This document shows positions 14,010 to 19,547 of a stretch of 19,547 nt of DNA, one piece after another. The position numbers and the translations under genes were made by a program. The notes beneath the pieces were generated by a model that was not told the origin of the DNA, ran no database searches, and saw only the letters and a list, made by a program, of their open reading frames with translations. Position 1 is the stretch's first letter; every line of letters begins with the position of its first letter. The stretch covers positions 1 through 19,547 of the forward strand of contig CAYPCH010000070.1 of assembly GCA_964409165.1 (NCBI GenBank), read 5' to 3'. The DNA is from CAYPCH01 sp964409165 (GTDB lineage: Bacteria; Bacillota; Clostridia; Acetivibrionales; Acetivibrionaceae).

Positions 14010-14315
14010 AAACACGCTCCATTTTTTAAAATACTTTTATAATACATATATATTTGGACGACTGATGAAGCTAATTGGTTCAATGGAAATACTTGCTGTA
14101 TAATTATAATACTTTTTACTGTATAATTCTATTACTTAATACTACTTGCCATGCTTCTATTATCTCAAGTAATATAAAAAAACTCAACAATATTTTCATT
14201 GCAAATATGTAATAATTATGTATGATATATTTAATATCGACAACTGTATTTGAATGCGGTATCTGCTATAATTCAGTAAAAGACTTTATTAAATTCAACA
14301 GGAGATACAGGAGCT
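14010..14315. other. Divergent intergenic region between the VanW gene and the phosphodiesterase
   Basis: About 300 AT-rich bases holding the 5' ends of two divergent genes. On the plus strand a perfect TATAAT (14267-14272) lies 44 nt before the next start, with a poor -35 around 14244-14249. A short direct repeat CTGTATAATT occurs twice (around 14096 and 14129). No clear promoter for the VanW gene could be fixed, and I see no RNA or small gene. Confidence 0.4.
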
Positions 14316-14795
14316 ATGAAGATACTGTTATTTAGTGATTCACACGGTAACACAAATAATATTTTGAAGGCTATGAAAAAAAATAAGGATATTGATATAG
14401 TAATACATCTTGGAGATTTTATAAAAGATATGGATGAACCTATTAATCGTTTTAAAGAAAAAAGATTTGAGCTTGTGAGCGGTAATAATGATTGGAGGCG
14501 GGAACTTCCATCCGAAAAGATGCTTTATATTGAGGGGAAAAAGATATTCATTACTCATGGACACCATTACAATGTCAAAAATGAATATCAAAGAATAATA
14601 AATAAAGGAAATGCTCTATGTGCAGATGCTGTCTTTTTTGGACACACACATATGGCAGAAGAATTGTTTTGTGACAAAATGCTGGTTTTAAACCCTGGGA
14701 GCATAGGACTTCCTTCAGGAACAAGAAAAACATATTGTGTTGTAGAAATAAGGGATAACAGGTTTTGGCCCAGCTTTAAGTCTGTTAAGGATTAA
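14316..14795 (+). CDS. YfcE/MJ0936-type metallophosphoesterase
   Basis: 159 residues, the full length for this family. All metal-binding blocks are present: DSHG (Asp8, His10), GD (Asp34), GNND (57-59 region), THGH (His81, His83) and GHTH (His110, His112), followed by NPGS. These proteins are cytosolic phosphodiesterases acting on small phosphodiester substrates; the physiological substrate is generally unknown. A strong ribosome site (two AGGAG-like boxes) precedes the ATG. It has no obvious functional link with its neighbours. Confidence 0.9.
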   Translation: MKILLFSDSHGNTNNILKAMKKNKDIDIVIHLGDFIKDMDEPINRFKEKRFELVSGNNDWRRELPSEKMLYIEGKKIFITHGHHYNVKNEYQRIINKGNALCADAVFFGHTHMAEELFCDKMLVLNPGSIGLPSGTRKTYCVVEIRDNRFWPSFKSVKD

Positions 14796-14977
14796 TAGGA
14801 TATAACAGCCATACAAAATAGAAATTAGTTGTAAAAGAACGTATAGACCAGATAAATTCTGCTTATACTTATAAAAGTGTAAAAAAAATTCTTGCATTAT
14901 GAGCAAATAACAATTATGAAGACGGTTATATGGAAGAATAGACATATTACAAAATTATGGTATAAGGTGAATTTAGA

Positions 14978-15283
14978 ATGAACATAAATATGCAAAAAGA
15001 TCAGAGTTCAAAAATCCCGAAAGATAATAAAATGGTAAAACTTCTAGGGTCATTACCTTTGAGAGGGAAAAAAGAATTTGTGGCAAAAAGTAACTATAGC
15101 GAGGAAAAAAGCCTGGTTGAATGTATAAATAATGCCAGAAAAGAATGGATAAACGCAAATACTAGTTTTGAGTATGCTGTGGAAAGTGAACTTGTAGATT
15201 ACTATACATACAAAATAAAAGCATATCAGGTAAGATATGAATATCTTTTGAAAATAGCCAAAGAAAAGGGATTAAGTTTGTAG
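14978..15283 (+). CDS. DUF2508 (YaaL-like) protein
   Basis: 101 residues. ATG with AAGGTGA 7 nt upstream. The C-terminal half (NNARKEWINANTSFEYAVESELVDYYTYKIKAYQVRYEYLLKIAKEKG) is the DUF2508 pattern. In Bacillus subtilis the homologue yaaL lies directly before bofA, and here a BofA gene is also the next gene, which supports the call. The two are now separated by a MITE and an inverted repeat. No molecular function is known. Confidence 0.82.
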   Translation: MNINMQKDQSSKIPKDNKMVKLLGSLPLRGKKEFVAKSNYSEEKSLVECINNARKEWINANTSFEYAVESELVDYYTYKIKAYQVRYEYLLKIAKEKGLSL

Positions 15284-15310
15284 GGTATGACCCAATATCA
15301 TTCCTTATAT

Positions 15311-15445
15311 ACTCAACTTTCCCACAGTATTTATGGGATCTTTGCCACTAACGTAGCATTGCTCACCGCGGTCAAAAAGTAAACTTTTTGCTCTTAACTT
15401 GTGAGCAACCAGAGCCTCAAAATACTATAAGTGGGAAAGTTGAGT
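15311..15445 (-). mobile_element. MITE copy 3 (135 bp), same orientation as copy 2
   Basis: Perfect 15-bp terminal inverted repeat ACTCAACTTTCCCAC/GTGGGAAAGTTGAGT. Flanks TATAT (15306-15310) and TATTT (15446-15450) match at 4 of 5 positions. Its reverse complement is very close to copy 1 across the whole length. It lies between the DUF2508 gene and bofA, a pair normally adjacent. Confidence 0.83.
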
Positions 15446-15460
15446 TATTTATTTAAACAG

Positions 15461-15579
15461 ATTTTCACTTTAGTATTTTTCTGTAATAAATTCTTGACCA
15501 AGCCTATATATTAATAAGGAATGCAGGTATAAACCTCTTAACAAAAAACGGAATTTATTTATAATGCTAAAGTGAAAAT
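15461..15579. repeat. Long-spaced inverted repeat framing the bofA upstream region
   Basis: The 16-nt sequences at 15461-15476 and 15564-15579 are reverse complements with one mismatch (core TTTTCACTTTAG/CTAAAGTGAAAA). They are separated by 87 nt that must contain the bofA promoter. Inside are TATATATT (15505-15512) and, about 15 nt later, GTATAAAC (15527-15534), loosely similar to the mother-cell sigma-E pattern. The right arm ends just at the bofA ribosome site. Confidence 0.6.
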
Positions 15580-15595
15580 GGAGTGAAAAAAGCGT

Positions 15596-15868
15596 ATGTA
15601 TCTTGAGTACAGTGTGATATTCACATATATAATAGGAATTGCTGTTTTGTTCTTTATAGGAAAGTTCCTGACAGTGCCGATGAAGGTGGTATTAAAGCTT
15701 ATATATAATGCTGTTTTAGGCGGCATTGCAATTTTGGTGATTAACTTTGCAGGCGGATTCTTCCATTTCAATATCGGACTAAATCCTATTACAGCTTTCA
15801 TAACCGGAGTTCTTGGTGTTCCTGGTGTCCTTATGCTTATTGCACTTAAATTGATATTTAAAGTTTGA
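15596..15868 (+). CDS. bofA: BofA, inhibitor of pro-sigma-K processing
   Basis: 90 residues with hydrophobic segments at about 5-21, 28-48 and 62-86. The conserved BofA features are visible: NAVLGGIAILVINFAG in the middle and GLNPITAFITGVLGVPGVLML near the C-terminus. In B. subtilis BofA sits in the outer forespore membrane with SpoIVFA and holds the protease SpoIVFB inactive until the forespore signal. Its presence marks the organism as a spore former. The start ATG has GGAG at a longish 12 nt. Neighbouring DUF2508 preserves the yaaL-bofA order. Regulation by sigma-E would be expected from the family; the sequence gives only weak support. Confidence 0.92.
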   Translation: MYLEYSVIFTYIIGIAVLFFIGKFLTVPMKVVLKLIYNAVLGGIAILVINFAGGFFHFNIGLNPITAFITGVLGVPGVLMLIALKLIFKV

Positions 15869-15885
15869 TACGGCTCATCTGCTTA

Positions 15886-15903
15886 TTGTTAAACATTTAT
15901 CAA
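15886..15903. promoter_or_regulatory. Candidate Rex (redox regulator) operator upstream of por
   Basis: TTGTTAA-ACAT-TTATCAA matches the Rex consensus TTGTTAA-N4-TTAACAA except for one base. The right half overlaps a possible -35 (TTATCA, 15897-15902) that lies 16 nt before TATAAA (15919-15924). Rex senses the NADH/NAD+ ratio and controls fermentative redox genes in many Gram-positives. AT-rich background makes chance matches possible. Confidence 0.4.
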
Positions 15904-15993
15904 AATATCATGAAAAAGTATAAAATATTGTATACAAAGAACAAAATCAAATAAAATCCTACCAAATATAAGGCCTGACCCGATTAAGTTACC

Positions 15994-16022
15994 TTGACAA
16001 AAAATAAACATACATTTATACT
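15994..16022 (+). promoter_or_regulatory. Sigma-A promoter of the por operon
   Basis: Perfect TTGACA (15994-15999), exactly 17 nt of spacer and TATACT (16017-16022; 5 of 6). It gives a leader of about 80 nt, which contains a bulged hairpin GCTGATAAT (16055-16063) with ATTATTCAGC (16068-16077). Confidence 0.75.
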
Positions 16023-16111
16023 TTAATCTGTATTGATAAATGCTAATAAGAACGGCTGATAATGCTGATTATTCAGCAGAATAATTATAAATAAATGAGG
16101 GGGTTTACCAC

Positions 16112-16690
16112 ATGGGCAAGGTTGTTGAAATCAGATGGCATGGACGCGGTGGACAAGGTGCTAAAACTGCATCTTTGCTACTTGCTGATGCTGCATTCAA
16201 TACCGGGAAATACATTCAGGGTTTTCCGGAATATGGTCCTGAGAGAATGGGTGCACCAATTACTGCTTATAACAGAATAAGCGATGAAAAGCTACCTATT
16301 CACAGTAATATTTACGAACCTGATTATGTAGTAGTTGTTGACGACACTCTTCTTACTTCGGTTGACGTTACTTCTGGACTGAAGGAGAATGGGGCGATAA
16401 TAATAAATACTACAAAAACACCGGATGAAGTAAGACCGCAGTTAAAAGGATACAAGGGCAAAGTTTGTACAATAGATGCAAAGACAATATCTATTGAAAC
16501 TTTAGGTAAATACTTTCCTAACACACCAATGCTTGGTGCTGTTGTAAAGGTAAGCAAAATTATGGATGAAAAAGCATTTCTTGACGACATGGTTGGTTCT
16601 TTCAAGCATAAATTTGCGTCAAAACCTGAAGTTGTTGAAGGTAATATAAAGGCTCTTGAAAGGTCTCTCACGGAGGTGAAAGGTTTATGA
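16112..16690 (+). CDS. porC: Pyruvate:ferredoxin oxidoreductase, gamma subunit
   Basis: 192 residues. The opening EIRWHGRGGQGAKTASLLLADAAF and QGFPEYGPERMGAP are the hallmarks of the gamma domain of 2-oxoacid:ferredoxin oxidoreductases. With the next three genes it forms a complete four-subunit enzyme that converts pyruvate and CoA to acetyl-CoA, CO2 and reduced ferredoxin. Gene order gamma-delta-alpha-beta is that of Thermotoga and archaeal POR, rather than the fused single-chain PFOR also common in clostridia. ATG with GAGGGGG about 9 nt upstream; its stop overlaps the next start (ATGA). Specificity for pyruvate rather than branched 2-oxoacids is assumed from overall similarity. Confidence 0.92.
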   Translation: MGKVVEIRWHGRGGQGAKTASLLLADAAFNTGKYIQGFPEYGPERMGAPITAYNRISDEKLPIHSNIYEPDYVVVVDDTLLTSVDVTSGLKENGAIIINTTKTPDEVRPQLKGYKGKVCTIDAKTISIETLGKYFPNTPMLGAVVKVSKIMDEKAFLDDMVGSFKHKFASKPEVVEGNIKALERSLTEVKGL

Positions 16691-16998
16691 AAAAGAAAGA
16701 ATGTAAGGTTGTAGCTCCTGATGTTAAATGGAAGGATATTACTGTAGGTGGTACAATAGATACGGCGGGAAATGCAGATTTGTTTAAGACTGGAGACTGG
16801 CGTTCAATGAAGCCGGTATGGATTCAGGAAAAATGCAAGCAATGCCTGCTTTGTTATCCGGTTTGTCCTGATACGGCTATACTGGTTAATGAAGAAGGAA
16901 AAAGAGTAGAATTTGATTATGATCACTGCAAAGGCTGTGGCGTTTGTGTAAAGGTTTGTCCTTTCAAAGCCATTGACTTTGTGGAAGAAGACCAGTAA
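16687..16998 (+). CDS. porD: Pyruvate:ferredoxin oxidoreductase, delta subunit (2[4Fe-4S] ferredoxin)
   Basis: 103 residues. Two CxxCxxCxxxC motifs are intact: Cys50, 53, 56, 60 and Cys81, 84, 87, 91, each followed by Pro. The N-terminal extension (DWRSMKPVWIQEKC) is typical of PorD rather than a free ferredoxin. It carries electrons from the catalytic subunits to the external ferredoxin. The start overlaps the porC stop by 4 nt, and porA starts 14 nt after its stop. Confidence 0.93.
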   Translation: MKKKECKVVAPDVKWKDITVGGTIDTAGNADLFKTGDWRSMKPVWIQEKCKQCLLCYPVCPDTAILVNEEGKRVEFDYDHCKGCGVCVKVCPFKAIDFVEEDQ

Positions 16999-17012
16999 GG
17001 GGGGAGATTGTA

Positions 17013-18197
17013 ATGGCTATCAGAGAAAGATTAAGTGGTAACGAAGCAACAGCAATTGCTATGAAACAGATAAATCCTGATGTAGTTGCGGCATTTCCGA
17101 TAACACCTTCAACAGAAGTTCCTCAATATTTTTCATCTTTTGTTGCTGATGGTGCTGTAGATACAGAATTTGTCGCTGTAGAATCAGAGCACAGTGCCAT
17201 GTCGGCATGTATTGGAGCACAGGCTGCAGGCGGAAGAGCTATGACTGCTACATCTGCCAACGGACTTGCACTTATGTGGGAACTTTTGTATATAGCTTCA
17301 AGCTCCAGACTTCCTATAGTTATGGCAGCGATAAACAGGGCTCTTTCAGGGCCTATAAATATTCACAACGACCATAGTGATACCATGGGAGCAAGGGATT
17401 CAGGCTGGATACAGTTGTATTCCGAAGACAATCAGGAAGCTTATGATAATATGTTGATGGCTCACAGGATAGCGGAGCATCCGGAAGTTTTACTTCCTGT
17501 AATGGTTTGTCAGGATGGTTTTATTACCTCTCATGCCATAGAAAATATTGAACTTGTTGAAGACGATAAGGCAAAGGCTTTTGTCGGAGAATACAATCCT
17601 CAGAATTATCTTCTCAACAGGGATAACCCTATAGCAGTAGGACCTCTGGATTTGCAAGCACATTACTTTGAACACAAAAGGCAACAAGCTCAGGGAATGA
17701 TGAATGCAAAAAAAGTTATTCTTGAGGTATCTGAAGACTTCTATAAGTTGACAGGAAGAAAATACGGTCTTATTGAAGAATATATGACAGATGATGCTGA
17801 AGTCGTGACAGTTATACTGAACTCAACTGCAGGTACTGCAAAATACGTTATTGACCAGCTGAGGGCACAGGGCAAGAAAGTTGGCTTAATAAAGCCTAGG
17901 GTATTCAGACCTTTCCCTGTAGATGAATTGGCTCAAGCGTTATCAAAGTTTAAAGCTATTGCCGTGCTGGACAAGGCTGACAGTTTTAATGCAGCAGGAG
18001 GTCCATTGTTTACTGATGTAACAAGTGCTTTATACTCAAAAGGCGTGGTATCACCTAAGGTAATCAACTATATTTACGGATTGGGTGGACGAGATGTTAA
18101 AGCTGATGATATTGAGATCGTATATAATAAATTATTAGAAATCGCAGGTACAGGTAAAGTTGATTCTGTTTACAATTACCTGGGCGTTAGAGAATAG
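17013..18197 (+). CDS. porA: Pyruvate:ferredoxin oxidoreductase, alpha subunit
   Basis: 394 residues, the normal length for PorA. The N-terminal pyrimidine-binding domain shows AAFPITPSTEVPQYF and VESEHSAMSACIGAQAAGGRAMTATS in the expected order. The segment SRLPIVMAAINRALSGPINIHNDHSD follows. The C-terminal transketolase-like domain contains VTVILNSTAGTAKYVIDQLRAQGKKVGLIKPRVFRPFP. It forms the catalytic core with PorB. A GGGGGGAG ribosome site lies just before the ATG. Confidence 0.95.
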   Translation: MAIRERLSGNEATAIAMKQINPDVVAAFPITPSTEVPQYFSSFVADGAVDTEFVAVESEHSAMSACIGAQAAGGRAMTATSANGLALMWELLYIASSSRLPIVMAAINRALSGPINIHNDHSDTMGARDSGWIQLYSEDNQEAYDNMLMAHRIAEHPEVLLPVMVCQDGFITSHAIENIELVEDDKAKAFVGEYNPQNYLLNRDNPIAVGPLDLQAHYFEHKRQQAQGMMNAKKVILEVSEDFYKLTGRKYGLIEEYMTDDAEVVTVILNSTAGTAKYVIDQLRAQGKKVGLIKPRVFRPFPVDELAQALSKFKAIAVLDKADSFNAAGGPLFTDVTSALYSKGVVSPKVINYIYGLGGRDVKADDIEIVYNKLLEIAGTGKVDSVYNYLGVRE

Positions 18198-18209
18198 GGG
18201 GTGCGGTAA

Positions 18210-19145
18210 ATGGCTTATAATTTGAAAGAAGCGGCAAAGAAACCTGAGAGGTTTACTGGTGGACACAGAATGTGTGCCGGTTGTGGTGCGCCCGTAGTTG
18301 TCAGACAGGTCCTTAGAGCATTAAAGCCTGAAGATCATGCTGTAATCGGAAGCGCTACCGGATGTTTGGAAGTATCATCGTTTATTTATCCATATACAGC
18401 ATGGAAGGATTCATTTGTTCATAATGCATTCGAGAATGCAGGAGCAACTGTTTCTGGTGTGGAAGCGGCATATGTCGCATTGAAGAGAAAAGGAAAGCTT
18501 AAGGGTGAAACCAAGTTTATTGCTTTTGGCGGCGACGGTGGAACTTATGATATAGGTATACAGTCACTTTCCGGTGCAATGGAAAGAGGTCATGATATGG
18601 TTTATGTATGCTATGATAACGGAGCCTACATGAATACCGGAATTCAAAGATCTTCTGCAACACCTAAGTATGCTGATACCACAACTTCACCAGCGGGTAA
18701 GAAAATACCTGGCAAACAGCAGTCAAGAAAAGATCTTACTGAGATCATGGCAAACCACCATATTCCTTATGTTGCACAGACTGCAGCTATTGGCAATATG
18801 AAAGATCTTTATGAAAAGGCAGAAAAGGCTATTTATACAAGCGGTCCTGCATTTTTGAACGTATTGGCTCCATGTCCTAGAGGATGGAGATATAATACGC
18901 CTGATTTGATGGAAATAAACAAATTGGCGGTTGAAACTTGTTTCTGGCCTTTGTATGAAGTTATTGACGGTAAATATATAATCAGCTACAAACCAAAGAA
19001 TAAACTACCTGTTAAAGACTTTTTAAAGCCTCAGGGAAGGTTTAGACACATATTTAAAGCAGGCAATGAGCATATGCTTGAAGATATTCAGAAGGAAGTT
19101 GACAGAAGATGGGAAGCATTACTTAAGCTTGCAGGGGAAGCTTAA
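18210..19145 (+). CDS. porB: Pyruvate:ferredoxin oxidoreductase, beta subunit (thiamine diphosphate-binding)
   Basis: 311 residues. The four cysteines that ligate the proximal [4Fe-4S] cluster are present: Cys22 and Cys25 (MCAGCG), Cys52 (ATGCLE) and Cys222 (APCPRGW). The thiamine diphosphate site shows FGGDGGTYDIG followed about 35 residues later by YDNGAYMNTG. It is 12 nt downstream of porA and the last gene of the operon; a strong terminator follows at 19167. Confidence 0.95.
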   Translation: MAYNLKEAAKKPERFTGGHRMCAGCGAPVVVRQVLRALKPEDHAVIGSATGCLEVSSFIYPYTAWKDSFVHNAFENAGATVSGVEAAYVALKRKGKLKGETKFIAFGGDGGTYDIGIQSLSGAMERGHDMVYVCYDNGAYMNTGIQRSSATPKYADTTTSPAGKKIPGKQQSRKDLTEIMANHHIPYVAQTAAIGNMKDLYEKAEKAIYTSGPAFLNVLAPCPRGWRYNTPDLMEINKLAVETCFWPLYEVIDGKYIISYKPKNKLPVKDFLKPQGRFRHIFKAGNEHMLEDIQKEVDRRWEALLKLAGEA

Positions 19146-19166
19146 GTATAACAATTGTTTTAAAAG

Positions 19167-19197
19167 GAGCTTGAATTTAGTTTCAAGCTCTTTTTTT
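19167..19197 (+). terminator. Rho-independent terminator of the por operon
   Basis: GAGCTTGAA (19167-19175) and TTCAAGCTC (19182-19190) pair perfectly around a 6-nt loop and are followed by T7 (19191-19197). It starts 22 nt after the porB stop. Confidence 0.92.
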
Positions 19198-19228
19198 GAA
19201 AAAATTTATTTAAATTTGAATCCAGTTA

Positions 19229-19257
19229 TTGACACAGGAGCGGTAATATTGTAATAT
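19229..19257 (+). promoter_or_regulatory. Candidate promoter reading out of the window
   Basis: Perfect TTGACA (19229-19234), a 17-nt spacer and TAATAT (19252-19257; 4 of 6). No gene starts before the window ends, so the target must lie beyond 19547. The remaining stretch 19258-19406 shows no gene. Confidence 0.4.
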
Positions 19258-19406
19258 TTCCTTGTGCACTATTTTGTAAGCATAAAAAATTATTATAGTA
19301 ATATATATTTTAGAGGAAGCAAATTTTACTCACTACTTAATACAACATCATGAAGATTAGTTTATTCAATGTAGAATAATTTTTGTGATTAATATAAAAA
19401 TAGATA

Positions 19407-19537
19407 ACTCAACATTCCTGCTTATGGTATTTTAAGGCTCTGGTTGCTCACCACGGTCAAAAAATTTACTTTTTGACCGCGGTGAGCAATGCTGCATTAG
19501 TGGCAAAGAGCCCATAAATACTGTGGGAAAGTTGAGT
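19407..19537 (+). mobile_element. MITE copy 4 (131 bp), same orientation as copy 1
   Basis: Flanked by a perfect 5-bp duplication AGATA (19402-19406 and 19538-19542). The right terminal repeat is intact; the left is diverged (ACTCAACATTCCTGC). Unlike the other copies it has a nearly perfect internal palindrome: GCTCACCACGGTCAAAAA pairs with TTTTTGACCGCGGTGAGC, with one mismatch. The other three copies have an unrelated segment in the same arm. Confidence 0.83.
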
Positions 19538-19547
19538 AGATAAGTTA

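Overview
The window is chromosomal DNA from an AT-rich, low-GC Gram-positive anaerobe. A sporulation gene (bofA next to a DUF2508/yaaL-type gene), a four-subunit pyruvate:ferredoxin oxidoreductase, an S-layer-homology protein, a VanW/G5 wall protein and strong AGGAG-type ribosome sites together point to a spore-forming member of the Clostridia. The genus is not settled by the sequence.

Layout. 1-90: 3' half of a tRNA-Ser and its terminator. 427-3046: a metal/stress group made of a small Ric-like di-iron repair protein, a P1B-type heavy-metal ATPase with an unusual CPG membrane motif, and a separate HMA metallochaperone. 3323-8685: a tightly packed six-gene biosynthetic operon: BpsA-like aminopropyltransferase, GNAT, FkbH-like glyceryl transferase/phosphatase, acyl carrier protein, SDR, and a B12-binding-type radical SAM enzyme. 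A convergent MFS transporter (8699-10105, minus) follows. 10334-11423 (minus): a small membrane protein and a secreted SLH protein. 11606-12193: a glycine-rich general-stress-type protein. 12342-14009 (minus): a VanW/G5 protein. 14316-15868: YfcE-like phosphodiesterase, DUF2508 and BofA. 16112-19145: porCDAB with its own promoter and terminator.

Four copies of a 131-135 bp non-coding palindromic element (737-871, 12206-12339, 15311-15445, 19407-19537) lie between genes. They share a 15-bp terminal inverted repeat. Two have perfect 5-bp flanking duplications and two have 4-of-5 matches. This is the signature of a miniature inverted-repeat transposable element (MITE).

The main candidate for something undescribed is the 3323-8685 operon. 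It has the enzymes to put a C3 glyceryl unit on a dedicated carrier protein (FkbH plus ACP), an oxidoreductase, a radical SAM enzyme, a stand-alone acyltransferase and a branched-polyamine-synthase homologue. It has no ketosynthase and no NRPS module. A conjugate of a glycerate-derived acyl unit with an amine or polyamine is one reading of this set, but it is inference. A 26-bp exact direct repeat brackets the first three genes of the operon, which suggests that block has its own recombination history.
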